DNA of 64,000 nt from Streptomyces sp. ISL-1 (GCF_018614585.1 NZ_JAGGOI010000055.1:1-64000), one strand, 5' to 3'; counted from the stretch's first letter, positions 18,711 to 28,376 are shown. Notes: generated from the letters alone by a model not told the origin. Numbers and translations are program-made.

Positions 18711-19963
18711 GGTGTGTGCTCCTTCGGGGTGGTGCCTTCGACGCCCTGAGGGTTGGAGTCGGAGGTGGTGCGGGTGCGGAAGGGGAAGCGCCGGTTGCGG
18801 CGAGTGCCGTCGCCGGTGCGGCGCGGCCGTTTCTGGGCCAGGCCCGCCAGGCCGCCCGGTGCGAAGACCAGGACGAGGACGATCGCGGCGCCGTAGAGGT
18901 AGCGCGCGGCGTCACCGGGCGTCACTCCGGATCCGGTGGTCCCAGGAGCGCTGAGCAGCGGCAGGTGGTCGGCGTACTTGGTGAGGAGATGCGGCATCAG
19001 GGCGACGAAGACGGCTCCGGCGGCGGCGCCGCCGACCGATCCGAGGCCGCCGATGACGATCATCGCGAGGTAGTCGATGGAGAGCAGCAGACCGAAGTGG
19101 TCAGGGACGACGCGTTTGAACACCAGGGCCAGCAGAGCGCCGGCGGCACCCGCGTACATCGAGGACACGATGAACGCCGAGGCCCGGTAACGGGAGAGGG
19201 GAACTCCCATGACGGCTGCGGCGACCTCGCTGTCGCGTACCGCCGCCAGGGCACGGCCGGGGCGTCCGCGCAGGAGGTTGCGCGCGGCGAGCCAGGCCAC
19301 GGCCACCAGTACGAGGCCGAAGTACCAGAGGCGTTCAAGTCCGCCGAACGGGACGCCGAGGACGGCGAGCCCGTCGGGGGAGGTGTCGCTGAAGGAGAAC
19401 CCGAAGATCTCCAGCGCCGGCACGGAGCGGCCGTTGAAGCCGCCTGTGATGTCACGGGCGTTGAGCATTATGTGATGCCCGAGGAAGACCAGGGCGAGGG
19501 TGGCGATGCCCAGGTACATGCCGCGCAGGCGGCCGGAGATGGGGCTGAACAGCCCTCCCGCCGCGCCGGCGAGGAGGATGGCGAGAACGAAGGCGAGCAG
19601 GGGCGGCAGCCCGAGCCCGTACAGCTGGGCGGAGCCGGTGCCGGAAGGGTCCCCGGCCAGCCACACATACCCGTACGCGCCGACGGCGAGGAAGAAGGCG
19701 TGGCCCAGGGACAGTTGTCCGGTAGTCCCGGAAAGCAGGTTCAGTCCGATGGCGCCGACGATGGCGGCCATGGCGAACAGGCCCGTCTGAAGCCAGAACG
19801 ACGAGACGTAGAAGGGCAGAGCGAGCAGCAGCAGCACACCCGCGGCTGCGGTCCCCGCCCGTGAAGCGGTGCCGGACCGCCGTCCGGAGGCGCCGCCCGA
19901 GCCGTCGGGGGGAGTCGCTGCCGTGGTCGCCGGGGAGGCATCGGGGGACAGGGTGTCAGACAC
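18707..19963 (-). CDS. LivM-type ABC transporter permease
   Basis: The 418-residue permease has about ten membrane helices and the LivM signature region, with NLLSGTTGQLSLGHAFFLAVGAYGYVWL near the N-terminus. The cytoplasmic EAA-like loop around NLLRGRPGRALAAVRDSEVAAAVMG contacts the ATPases. GTG at 19963 overlaps the livH gene by eight bases. A 35-residue Gly/Ser/Ala-rich cytoplasmic head and a basic Arg-rich tail (KRPRRTGDGTRRNRR) extend beyond the typical core. Confidence 0.92.
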   Translation of the reverse strand: MSDTLSPDASPATTAATPPDGSGGASGRRSGTASRAGTAAAGVLLLLALPFYVSSFWLQTGLFAMAAIVGAIGLNLLSGTTGQLSLGHAFFLAVGAYGYVWLAGDPSGTGSAQLYGLGLPPLLAFVLAILLAGAAGGLFSPISGRLRGMYLGIATLALVFLGHHIMLNARDITGGFNGRSVPALEIFGFSFSDTSPDGLAVLGVPFGGLERLWYFGLVLVAVAWLAARNLLRGRPGRALAAVRDSEVAAAVMGVPLSRYRASAFIVSSMYAGAAGALLALVFKRVVPDHFGLLLSIDYLAMIVIGGLGSVGGAAAGAVFVALMPHLLTKYADHLPLLSAPGTTGSGVTPGDAARYLYGAAIVLVLVFAPGGLAGLAQKRPRRTGDGTRRNRRFPFRTRTTSDSNPQGVEGTTPKEHTP

Positions 19964-20846
19964 GGGTCAGCTCCTTCGATCCGAAGAGGCCGGTCGGGCG
20001 GACCAGGAGTACGAGCACCATCACGAGGTAAGGGGCCACGTCGGCGAATCCGGAGCCCAGGACGCTCAATTCGCTCTGGTAGCCGGCGGCCATCGCCGCC
20101 GTCAGGCCGATCACGAGACTGCCGACCAGTGCGCCGGCGGCCGAGTCCATGCCGCCGAGGATGGCGGCGGGGAAGGCGCTCAGGGCGATCTGGCTGGTGG
20201 TGCGGTCCAGTCCCGCGGCGGGAAAGGCGGCGAGGAAGACCGCCGCCACCGCGGCCAGCGCTCCGGCGACGCACCAGGCGATGAGCCGTACGCGGTCCAG
20301 TCGTATCCCCATCAGGGCGGCGGCCTCCGGGTCGGCGGCCGCCGACCGCATGGACAGGCCCCAGCGCGTCCAGCGGAACGCCGCGAAGAACCCGCTGATG
20401 ACCACGACCGCCACCGCGATGCTCGCGATCCGGGCGTCGGCGACGGTGATGCCCCCGAACTGCGTCACGTCGGCGCCCCAGGGGTCTCCCATGCTGAGGA
20501 AGTCGGCGCCCACCCGCCTGTTCAGTTCGGTACTGAGCAGGACGTCCACACCGATCGTCAGGATGGTCAGGGTGTGGATTTCCGCCCCCCGCAGACCACG
20601 GGTGGCCAGCAGTTGCACCAGCCCGGCGAGCGCCGCTGCCAGTGCCGCGCCGGCGAGCACGGCCGGTATGAAGCCGATGCTGTCGTGCAGCCGTGCCATG
20701 ACGTAGCCACCGAACAGGAGCAGGGAGCCATGGGCGAAGTTCATGACACCCGACGCCTTGAAGATCACGACGAAGCCCAGAGCTATCAGCGCGTAGACCG
20801 AGCCCAGCGCCAATCCGTTCAGGATCGTTTCGGCCAGCTTGATCAT
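19956..20846 (-). CDS. LivH-type ABC transporter permease
   Basis: The 296-residue permease begins MIKLAETILNGLALGSVYALIALGF, the LivH signature, and carries the coupling-loop motif around WTRWGLSMRSAAADPEAAALMGI. About eight helices are seen. It pairs with the LivM-like permease to form the channel. Its ATG overlaps the livG stop by four bases. Confidence 0.93.
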   Translation of the reverse strand: MIKLAETILNGLALGSVYALIALGFVVIFKASGVMNFAHGSLLLFGGYVMARLHDSIGFIPAVLAGAALAAALAGLVQLLATRGLRGAEIHTLTILTIGVDVLLSTELNRRVGADFLSMGDPWGADVTQFGGITVADARIASIAVAVVVISGFFAAFRWTRWGLSMRSAAADPEAAALMGIRLDRVRLIAWCVAGALAAVAAVFLAAFPAAGLDRTTSQIALSAFPAAILGGMDSAAGALVGSLVIGLTAAMAAGYQSELSVLGSGFADVAPYLVMVLVLLVRPTGLFGSKELTRV

Positions 20847-21715
20847 GGTTGTGTTCCTTCGTCCTGAGCGGGGGTGCCGAGGTAGGCGCTGATGACGGCC
20901 GGGTCGCGCTGGACACGTTCGGGCGTCCCGTCGGCGATGAGCCGGCCGAAGTCGAGAACGGTCACGGAATCGGCGATCCGCATGATCAGGCCCATGTCGT
21001 GCTCGACGATGAGGATCGAGATGCCCAGGGCGTCACGGACCTTGGCGATGGTTTCGGCCATGGCCACCCGCTCGGTGGGATGCATACCGGCGACGGGTTC
21101 GTCCAGGAGCAGCAGCTTGGGCTCCATGCACAACGCGCGGGCCATCTCGACACGCTTGCGGTCGCCGTACGCGAGCGAACCCACCGGCTTGTCGAAGGCG
21201 GGGCCGAGGCCCAGGAAATCGGCGATCTCGGCCGCGCGCTCCCGGTGGCGGCGCTGCTCCCGTACCGCTTGGGGCAGTCGCAACGCGGTCGACGTGAATC
21301 CCGCGCGGGTCAGGCTGTGGCGGCCGAGCATCAGGTTGTCGGCGACCGTTCCATGGGTGAGCACGATGTTCTGGAAGGTGCGGGCCACTGCGAGCCGGGC
21401 GATGCGGTGCGGTGCCAGGCGGGTGAGGTCCTTGCCCGCGTACCGGACGGCTCCGGCCGTGGCGCGGTAGACGCCGGACACGACGTTGAAGCAGGTCGAC
21501 TTTCCCGCTCCGTTGGGCCCGATGAGGGCATGGATCGTACCGGGGGCCACGGTGAAGGAGACGTTGTCGAGGGCAACGAGGCCGGAGAAGCGGACGGTCA
21601 ACGCGTCCACCGTGAGTGTCGGCACCGGCTTCGGCTCCCTGTCCTCCTCCGGCTTCGGCTCCGGCTCCGGTGACGCGGCGCCATCGCGCGTCGTGGCCGC
21701 GGCGTTGCTGCTCAT
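20843..21715 (-). CDS. LivG-type ABC transporter ATPase
   Basis: The 290-residue ATPase has Walker A GPNGAGKST, the signature-like VGSLAYGDRKRVEMARAL (LAYGDRK in place of LSGGQ, normal for LivG), Walker B LLLLDEP and the LivG-specific AGMHPTE. The start at 21715 (MSSNAAATT) was chosen because it makes an ATGA overlap with the livF stop; an in-frame ATG at 21724 is less likely. A Pro/Glu-rich segment (PEPEPKPEEDREPKPVPT) precedes the domain and is unusual for the family. Confidence 0.92.
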   Translation of the reverse strand: MSSNAAATTRDGAASPEPEPKPEEDREPKPVPTLTVDALTVRFSGLVALDNVSFTVAPGTIHALIGPNGAGKSTCFNVVSGVYRATAGAVRYAGKDLTRLAPHRIARLAVARTFQNIVLTHGTVADNLMLGRHSLTRAGFTSTALRLPQAVREQRRHRERAAEIADFLGLGPAFDKPVGSLAYGDRKRVEMARALCMEPKLLLLDEPVAGMHPTERVAMAETIAKVRDALGISILIVEHDMGLIMRIADSVTVLDFGRLIADGTPERVQRDPAVISAYLGTPAQDEGTQP

Positions 21716-22590
21716 CCGTTCCACCTGCTCAGCTCGGTCAGACCAGGTTCGGTTGCCGGCCTGGCGGTCGAGGACGCGGCGGGCGACATCGCACCCTCGT
21801 CCGCGGTGCCGTCGACGTCGTAGCTCTCGCCCAGATACAGGCGCCGCACTTCGTCCGTTTCGGCGAGGTCCGCCGACGCCCCCTCCAGCCGCACTTGGCC
21901 GACGTCCAGCACCGACGCGCGGTCGGACAGGGCCAGGGCCATGGAGGCGTTCTGCTCCACGAGCAGGATCGACGTTCCCTGGGCGTTGATCTCGCGGATG
22001 ATCGCCGCGATGCGCTGCACCATGAGCGGCGCCAGTCCCAGTGAGGGCTCGTCGAGCAACAGCAGCCGGGGGGCGGCCATGAGCGCGCGGCCCATCGCGA
22101 GCATCTGCTGCTCGCCTCCGGACAGCAGTCCCGCGGCCTGCCGCCGCCGCTCGGCCAGCAGCGGGAACAGCGCGAAGACGCGCTCGCGGGCCGCATGCCG
22201 GTCCGCGCGACCGCTACGGCGGGCCCCCAGGAACCCGGCCCGCAGGTTGTCCTCCACCGACAGGGCGCCGAAGATCCTGCGGCCCTCGGGCACTTGCACC
22301 ACTCCGGCGGCCACAGACCGGGCGGGGTCCCCCGTCAGCCGTGTTCCGCCGAAGTGCACGGTGCCGCTGTCCACCGTGCCCCGATGGAGCGTGAGAGTCC
22401 CGGAGACCGCCCGCAGCAGCGTGGTCTTGCCCGCTCCGTTGGAGCCGAGGACGGCAACGATCCGGCCCTGTGGGACGGTCAGCGACACGCCATGCAGTGC
22501 CCGCACGGACCGTCCGTAGGTGACGTGGAGATCAGTGATCCGAAGGGATCCTGACTGCGCCGGTGCAGGGCTCACCGGTGGAGGGCTCAT
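21712..22590 (-). CDS. LivF-type ABC transporter ATPase
   Basis: The 292-residue second ATPase has Walker A GSNGAGKTT, signature LLSGGEQQMLAMGRAL, Walker B LLLLDEPSLGLAPL and the H-loop region replaced by SILLVEQNA as in LivF. ATG at 22590 follows AGGAG at good spacing. It is the first gene of the operon and faces the divergent pucR promoter region. Its C-terminal 35 residues (after GESYDVDG) are a low-complexity extension. Confidence 0.92.
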   Translation of the reverse strand: MSPPPVSPAPAQSGSLRITDLHVTYGRSVRALHGVSLTVPQGRIVAVLGSNGAGKTTLLRAVSGTLTLHRGTVDSGTVHFGGTRLTGDPARSVAAGVVQVPEGRRIFGALSVEDNLRAGFLGARRSGRADRHAARERVFALFPLLAERRRQAAGLLSGGEQQMLAMGRALMAAPRLLLLDEPSLGLAPLMVQRIAAIIREINAQGTSILLVEQNASMALALSDRASVLDVGQVRLEGASADLAETDEVRRLYLGESYDVDGTADEGAMSPAASSTARPATEPGLTELSRWNG

Positions 22591-22971
22591 AGGGGGTCTC
22601 CTCGCAAATGGCGCAAACGAGCGGGTCGGACTGGGCGCAACCAGAACACGGCCCGAGCGGGGGGTCCATACAGAAACGGCGAGCCGCTGTCCGCTCCCAG
22701 CGGGAAGGCGTCCGGCTTGTGAGGACTCACAGTCGGCAAGGCCCTACTGAGCGGAAACATCACGGTTTGGCAGAGTCCTCGCCCTTGGATAAGCAACTGC
22801 TTAGCATGGTGGCCTCCGGGAAGAGCCGCCGACTTCCGCAAGTGAACTTCCGGACGCGACTTCCGCACGCCGACGGCTGACCCGGTGGAGGAACTTCGCT
22901 GCGCTCCGCGCAGCTCACGACATGGCAACTCGCTTGGTGTTCTCGCACGCCCCGTCCAACTTGGAGGGTCC
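22591..22971. promoter_or_regulatory. Divergent regulatory region between the Liv operon and pucR
   Basis: These 381 bases have no gene. A 14-base palindrome TAAGCA-AC-TGCTTA lies at 22790-22803. Three direct ACTTCCG heptamers lie at 22832, 22846 and 22859, spaced 14 and 13 bases. TGGCGCAA and GGGCGCAAC repeat near the livF start. These are candidate PucR operators. A GGAGGGTCC site serves pucR. Confidence 0.5.
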
Positions 22972-24276
22972 ATGCACGCCAGTTCCGTCCCCGGGAGCGT
23001 TCGCCCTCGCGGCCATGACGTATCCCTGCCCAGCGGTCCGGCGCCCGACGGCGGCGCGGATCCCTCTCCCCTCCAGCTCTTCGACCGTGCCTGTCGGCGT
23101 CTTCTGCGGCGCGGCCCGGAATTCGCCGAGACCGTGGTGGAGAGGATCCGCGCCGAGGTGCCCTACTACGCCGACCCGGTGCTCGCTCCGCCCGACGTGC
23201 GGCGAAACGTGGGCATCGGCATCCGCCACGCGCTGGAAGCCTGCGTGGATCCCAGCAGAATCGTCGACGTCGAGCGCTCCACCAGAGACCTCGGCATGAG
23301 ACGCGCGGAACAGGGCCGCCCCCTCGACGAGGTACTGCACGCCTTCCGTGTCGCCGGCTCCGAGGTCTGGAGCGGGATCATCAGCGTCGTGGAGCGCGAC
23401 GGACTCGGCGACACGCGCCAGCTCGTACACGTCGCCGAACTGGTGTGGAAGAGCAACGACCGCGACGCCGTCCTGGTCGCCGACGCCTACAGACAGGTCG
23501 TCGAGGGCGTGGCCAGCCGGCACACCGAACGCGTCCGGCTGATCCTCGCCGCCTTGCTGGAGACACGCAACGAACCGGAGTTCACCCGGAACGCGGCGGC
23601 AATCCTCGATCTGCCGCTCGACGGACGTTTCGCGGTGGCCGTGGTGGGGGCGACACCGCCGTACGGCCGCGCGCCGGAGAGTATTCCGGAGATTCGCGGC
23701 ATCCGGATCCTGCGCCACACCTGCGGACGCCGCGATGTGCTCGTCGCCCACCTGGGCGACCGTCCCCTGGACGCCCTCGCCTCCGGCCTGGCCGCCGGTC
23801 CCGGGTTCCGTATCGGGATCAGCCCGGTCGTCCAGGGCCTGCAGAGCCTGGCCCGAGCGCGTGACATGGCGGGACTCGCCCTTCGCACGTGCCGGGCCGA
23901 CGGTGAGGTCGCCCGGCTCGACTCCCGCCTGTCGGAGGGGCTCCTGATCTCGCGGCCCGATCTGTCCGCCGAACTGGCCCACGGGGTGCTCCGGCCCATG
24001 TACGACCTTGAACCCGCCGACCGGGACACACTGTTCGACACCGTCGGTATCTGGATCGAGAACGGCGGCTCCGCCGTCCAGGCCGCCCGGCACATGCTCT
24101 GCCATCGCAACACCGTGCTCAACCGTCTGCGCCGCTTCGAGCAGATAACCGGCCTCGCGCTGACCCGCCCCCGTGATCTGGTGCAACTCACCCTCGCGCT
24201 CGACGCCCACCGCCTGCTCGGGCCGGCCGCCGCACTCGGCACCACCGACGAACGCAATCCCCTGCCGACTGCCTGA
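22972..24276 (+). CDS. PucR-family transcriptional regulator
   Basis: The 434-residue protein has an N-terminal sensor-like region, a central GGDEF-like degenerate domain and the C-terminal PucR helix-turn-helix (AARHMLCHRNTVLNRLRRFEQITGL), followed by the PRDLVQLTLALDAH tail. PucR regulators typically respond to purine-degradation or amino-acid metabolites and activate adjacent transport and catabolic genes. ATG at 22972 follows TTGGAGGGTCC. Divergent orientation to livF-G-H-M-K and co-orientation with the symporter pair suggests it controls both. Upstream in-frame starts to 22885 lack a ribosome binding site. Confidence 0.9.
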   Translation: MHASSVPGSVRPRGHDVSLPSGPAPDGGADPSPLQLFDRACRRLLRRGPEFAETVVERIRAEVPYYADPVLAPPDVRRNVGIGIRHALEACVDPSRIVDVERSTRDLGMRRAEQGRPLDEVLHAFRVAGSEVWSGIISVVERDGLGDTRQLVHVAELVWKSNDRDAVLVADAYRQVVEGVASRHTERVRLILAALLETRNEPEFTRNAAAILDLPLDGRFAVAVVGATPPYGRAPESIPEIRGIRILRHTCGRRDVLVAHLGDRPLDALASGLAAGPGFRIGISPVVQGLQSLARARDMAGLALRTCRADGEVARLDSRLSEGLLISRPDLSAELAHGVLRPMYDLEPADRDTLFDTVGIWIENGGSAVQAARHMLCHRNTVLNRLRRFEQITGLALTRPRDLVQLTLALDAHRLLGPAAALGTTDERNPLPTA

Positions 24277-24469
24277 CGACACACGGCTCAGCGGCGGCCG
24301 GTGATCGTCGGCGGCCTGGCCGAATGGGCATCAGCACAGGCACCCATGGCGGGAATTGGGAGCGGACAACGGCCCGGGCGCAGCGCATGGACGGGCCGGG
24401 ACGCGGGTGCTCTGGTGAGCCTCGCATCAGAGGTGACCCACCCGCATCCGCGCCCGCCAGGAGACCGCC

Positions 24470-24742
24470 ATGGCCCAACAGCACGCCCCCCTGCTACATC
24501 ATCGACCACGGCCGGATCGCCCGGGTCTGTCCTTCGCCGTGGTCAACGGACTGACGTTCAGCGTCCATTTGCTGCTCGCCTGCTCCGCCGCCGACTTCAT
24601 GGCCACCCGCGTCTGGGGGAAAACCACCATCGGTGTGCTGGCCCTCCTCATCCAGGGTTTCCTGCTGGTGTGGACCGCGGCGCGGTACGACCGCCGTGCG
24701 GACCAACGCGTCGTTCCGCAGGAGCAGGAGCTGGATTACTGA
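24470..24742 (+). CDS. DUF485-type small membrane protein, partner of the symporter
   Basis: The 90-residue protein has two hydrophobic segments (FAVVNGLTFSVHLLLACSAADF and TTIGVLALLIQGFLLVWTAARY) and a polar tail. This is the shape of DUF485 proteins that accompany acetate or solute:sodium symporters. Its stop and the symporter start share a base (TGATG), so translation is coupled. ATG at 24470 lies behind GGAG. Exact role of this subunit family is not known to me. Confidence 0.78.
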   Translation: MAQQHAPLLHHRPRPDRPGLSFAVVNGLTFSVHLLLACSAADFMATRVWGKTTIGVLALLIQGFLLVWTAARYDRRADQRVVPQEQELDY

Positions 24743-26346
24743 TGAATCCGGAGATTCTGCTCGCCGCGCCCGGTGCCCTGGACAGGGACACGCGCGCCCT
24801 GGTCCTCGTGGGCTTTCTTACGTTCATCGTCCCCATCTTGTTCATCTGCGTTCTCAGCGGCCCCGAAAGGGACCGGGTCAACGACTTCTACACAGCAGGT
24901 CGTACGGTGGCGCCCTTGCGGGGGGCTCTCGTACTGGCCGGCGTCTACCTGTCCGCCGCCACGGTGCTCGGCACCACGGGAAGCGTCGCGGTTTTCGGCT
25001 ACGACGGTCTGTTCATCGCCATGTGCACCTTCCTGTCCCTCGGCGTGCTCCTCCTGCTGGCCCGCCCCCTGCGCGAGCGCGCCGGCTACACCCTGGGCGA
25101 CATATTCGCCCTGCGGGCTCCAGGGCCCGCGGCAAGGATCGCGGCCGCCGTCGTGACCCTGAGCGCGTGCGTCCCCTATCTGGTCGTGCAGCTCTCCGGC
25201 GCGGGAGTGACCACCACAGCGCTGCTGGGACTGTCCGGTGCGGGCGCCGAACAGACAGCCGTCATCATGATCGGCGCGCTGGTCGTCTGCGCCACGGTGT
25301 TCGGCGGCATGCGCGGCACCATCGTGATTCAGGTGATCAAAACGGTGGTGCTGCTCTCCGCGGCCCTGGCTGTGACAGCTGTTCTGCTCCATCAGTTCCA
25401 CTGGAGCGGCGACTCCCTGATCGACGCCGCCGGACAGGGCAGCGGCCGTCCCGCCGGCTATATGAGTCCAGGCCTCCGGTTCGCCGGCAGCCCCGACCCC
25501 GAGAGCACACTCGACTTCATCGGCCTGATGATCACGATCGTGCTGGGAGTGGCGTGCCTGCCACACGTGTCCATGCAACTCGGCACCGCTCCCGACGCGG
25601 CCGCCGCGCGCCGTACGGTGCGCCACACCATCGGCATCGTCGGCGCTTTCTGCCTCACCCTGGCTCTGATGGGCTTCGCGGCCGCCGCGCTGGTCGGTGC
25701 CCCTGCGATCATGGCCGCGGATCCGGGAGGCAACACCACCCTGCTGATGCTCACCGGCGAACTGGCGGGCGGCTCGTCCACCAACACGGGCGGTGCGTTT
25801 CTCGTCGTACTGGTCTCCTCCGCGGTGTTCCTCACCACGCTCGCGGTCGTAGCGAGCATCACCCTGGCGGCCGCGGCGGCGGTCGCCCACGACCTGTACA
25901 CGCATGTCCTGCGCCGCGGGCGCACGACCGAAGGCCGGGAGGTGGCCGCCGCACGCTTGGCGTCCGCCGGGGTGGGCGTACTGAGTATCGGACTGGCGGT
26001 CTGGGTCCAGGGATGGAACGTCCTGTTCCTGTCTGCTCTCTCCCTGGCGGTGGCCGCCTCGTGCCTGCTTCCGGCACTGGTGTACTCCCTCTTCTGGAGC
26101 GGCTACACCCGCACCGGGCTGCTCTGGACGCTGTACGGAGGCCTGGGCTGCGCCATCGGACTGCAGATCTCCGGCCCGGTCTTCTCCGGCTCCCCCTCGG
26201 CGCTCTTCCCGGACTGGCACCTCGACTGGTTTCCGCTCCAGACGGTCGTCCTCGTGTCGATGCCCGCCGCTTTTCTGCTCGGCGCGCTGGGCAGCGTGAT
26301 GGGAAAGCAGCGGGTGCGGGAAGTCGCGGAACACGCCAGGGCATGA
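24742..26346 (+). CDS. Sodium:solute symporter (SSS family)
   Basis: The 534-residue protein has about thirteen membrane helices and the SSS features: the DFYTAGRTVAPLRGALVLAGVYLSA segment near residue 50, VYLSAATVLG and VVCATVFGGMRGTIVIQVIK near residue 180-200. Together with the DUF485 partner it resembles ActP/MctP-like monocarboxylate transporters. Na+-coupled uptake of an organic acid or related solute is likely. Start at 24742 is fixed by overlap with the upstream stop. Its end is followed by 50 bases before the convergent kinase gene. Confidence 0.9.
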   Translation: MNPEILLAAPGALDRDTRALVLVGFLTFIVPILFICVLSGPERDRVNDFYTAGRTVAPLRGALVLAGVYLSAATVLGTTGSVAVFGYDGLFIAMCTFLSLGVLLLLARPLRERAGYTLGDIFALRAPGPAARIAAAVVTLSACVPYLVVQLSGAGVTTTALLGLSGAGAEQTAVIMIGALVVCATVFGGMRGTIVIQVIKTVVLLSAALAVTAVLLHQFHWSGDSLIDAAGQGSGRPAGYMSPGLRFAGSPDPESTLDFIGLMITIVLGVACLPHVSMQLGTAPDAAAARRTVRHTIGIVGAFCLTLALMGFAAAALVGAPAIMAADPGGNTTLLMLTGELAGGSSTNTGGAFLVVLVSSAVFLTTLAVVASITLAAAAAVAHDLYTHVLRRGRTTEGREVAAARLASAGVGVLSIGLAVWVQGWNVLFLSALSLAVAASCLLPALVYSLFWSGYTRTGLLWTLYGGLGCAIGLQISGPVFSGSPSALFPDWHLDWFPLQTVVLVSMPAAFLLGALGSVMGKQRVREVAEHARA

Positions 26347-26396
26347 ACCGGCGCACTCGGCTACAGCTGCCGACCCGCCACAGAGCCGCGCCGAGT

Positions 26397-28376
26397 TCAG
26401 CCGGCCGTCACCGACTGCGTCTGTGCCGACTGCGTCTGTGACACATCGACGAGAGTGGCCGGCAGGGCGATGTACGCGGTGACGCCCGCGGCCCCGTCCT
26501 GCCCCTGGGTGGGGCGCAGTTCGACCTGGGCGCCGAGCCGGGCCGCCAGTGTCCCGACGACGTAGTGGCCGAGGTAGCGGGTGGGGGCGATCAGGAACGT
26601 TTCCCGGCCCGCGAGACGGGCGTTGGAGCGGGCCAGTTCCTCGTCGGTCATGCCGGAACCCCGATCGACGACCGCGAGGCAGTAATCGCCGCCGTCGCGC
26701 CAGCCGTAGATCTCTACCGGGTACGAGGGAGGTGAGAAGACCAGGGCGTTCTCTATGAGTTCGGCGAGCAGATGGGAGAGCTCGGCGACGGCCCGGCCGC
26801 GGATCCGGCCGTCCTGTACGTCGGTCACAGCGACGCGCTGGTACTGCTCGACCTCGGCGATCGCCGACTGCACCACCTCCGTCGCCGTCACCACGCCGGA
26901 CCAGGTGCGCGGCGGCAGTTCCTCCCCCGCGAGCACGAGCAGCGACTCGGCATTGCGGCGCATACGGGTGGCCAGGTGGTCGAGTTCGAAGAGCTCACCA
27001 AGCGCGTCCGGGTCGATTTCCTGGCGCTCCAGGACGGTGATCAGGCCGAGCTGGCGCGAGAGCAGCGCCTGATTGCGGCGGCCGAGACTGGCGAGCGACT
27101 CGGAGGTGTTGCGGCGGAGCACAGCCTGCTCGGTCGCAAGGCCGATCGCGGTGTGCTCGACATTGTGCAGGGCGGTGGCGAGCCTGGTGAACTCGCGGGC
27201 GCTGTCGGGGACCCGGCGGGACGGTTCAGGGACAAGTTCGTCGCCCGCCTCGGCCTCCTGGATACGGGCAACAGCGGCGGGCAGCCCGGTACGGGCCACC
27301 GAGTCGGCCTCATCGGCAAGTGCCATGAGCGGCCGGGTGATCGAGCGGGCGGAGAGCACGGCGAGTGCGATGGCAACGACGAGGATCAGCACGCCGAGGC
27401 CGATGAAGCCGCCCAGTTGCCTGGTTGCATCGTCCCCGATGCGGTCCGCGCGACCCCGCACATCGGCGCCGATCTGCCGCTGAACACGGTGGAGTTGGTC
27501 GACGAGAACGGTCATCGACGACCACCAGCGGCCGGGGTCCACGGCGAGCCGGCTGCCATCGGCTCCGCCCTCCGCCCGCTTCTCGTAGCCGTCGGCGCGC
27601 CGGGCGTCGCTGGTGGCGAAGGCGGCGGTGAGCGCGGACTGCTGGGCGGAGGTGGCGAGTTCGGAGTACTGACGAAGGAAGGCCAGCCGGTCCGCCCGTA
27701 CCTCGGTGAAGTCGAGAAACTCGCTCTCCTTGAAACGCCCGGCGGCAAAGACCCCGTTGAGGGAGCCGCGCTCCAGGGCGACCGCCTCGGTGGCTCGGGC
27801 GAGGGCCTGCAGGGCGCCCATCGCGTTGGCGAGGGGGCGGTCACCGCGAGCGGGTTCCGCCGCCGCGGCGCTGATCAGTCCGTCGATCGCCTCGGTGTAC
27901 GCGGCCAGGGTCGGCGCGCGCTGGGCAGCGCCGTCGTCAACCGTCCGGCGCACGTCGGCCAACGCCGCGACGGGGGAGAGCGCGTCCCGTAAGTCGTCGG
28001 CGGTATCCGCTCCCGCGCCGCCCGCCGCGAGCAGGGCGTCGAATCCGGTCCGGGCGGTGTCGGTGCGGGCACGCTGAACGTCGACGTCGTCGCGGTACTC
28101 CTCGGCGCCGCCTACCAGCCCATTGGTGAGGCCACGTTCGCGTTGCAGCTCGCGCACCAGATCCTGGGCTTTGAGGACAAGCTCGACCCGCCCGGCGGTC
28201 TCGCGCGCCGCGGACCAGTCGGCTCCCCGGTCGACGACACCCAGGCCGGTCACGACGAGCAGCAGACAGGTAGGAACGGCGAGCACGACGGCTACCCGGC
28301 CGCGGATCGTGCCCCAACCGGGCAGAGCGGGAAGAGCGGGCTGTCGCGACAGAGTGCCTCGTAGGTTGCGAATCAC
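26397..28376 (-). CDS. Sensor histidine kinase with nitrate/sulphonate-sensing (NIT) domain, conservon CvnA-type
   Basis: The 659-residue protein has helix 1 (VAVVLAVPTCLLLVVTGLGV), an extracellular NIT-type domain with the LVRELQRERGLTNGLV signature, helix 2 near residue 345-365 (LGGFIGLGVLILVVAIALAVLS), a HAMP-like segment and a kinase core. The phospho-acceptor region is FELDHLATRMRRNAE and the ATPase has N-box LIENALVFSPP. GTG at 28376 gives a short cytoplasmic head. In Streptomyces these kinases normally head four-gene conservons with roadblock, DUF742 and GTPase genes; none is here, so it is an orphan CvnA-like gene. Its signal is unknown. Confidence 0.9.
   Translation of the reverse strand: MIRNLRGTLSRQPALPALPGWGTIRGRVAVVLAVPTCLLLVVTGLGVVDRGADWSAARETAGRVELVLKAQDLVRELQRERGLTNGLVGGAEEYRDDVDVQRARTDTARTGFDALLAAGGAGADTADDLRDALSPVAALADVRRTVDDGAAQRAPTLAAYTEAIDGLISAAAAEPARGDRPLANAMGALQALARATEAVALERGSLNGVFAAGRFKESEFLDFTEVRADRLAFLRQYSELATSAQQSALTAAFATSDARRADGYEKRAEGGADGSRLAVDPGRWWSSMTVLVDQLHRVQRQIGADVRGRADRIGDDATRQLGGFIGLGVLILVVAIALAVLSARSITRPLMALADEADSVARTGLPAAVARIQEAEAGDELVPEPSRRVPDSAREFTRLATALHNVEHTAIGLATEQAVLRRNTSESLASLGRRNQALLSRQLGLITVLERQEIDPDALGELFELDHLATRMRRNAESLLVLAGEELPPRTWSGVVTATEVVQSAIAEVEQYQRVAVTDVQDGRIRGRAVAELSHLLAELIENALVFSPPSYPVEIYGWRDGGDYCLAVVDRGSGMTDEELARSNARLAGRETFLIAPTRYLGHYVVGTLAARLGAQVELRPTQGQDGAAGVTAYIALPATLVDVSQTQSAQTQSVTAG

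Noticed and set aside
24736..26334. A 532-codon minus-strand open frame
   Set aside because: It is fully antisense to the symporter, has a low-complexity Glu/Gly/His/Arg composition typical of high-G+C shadows, and has no ribosome site.
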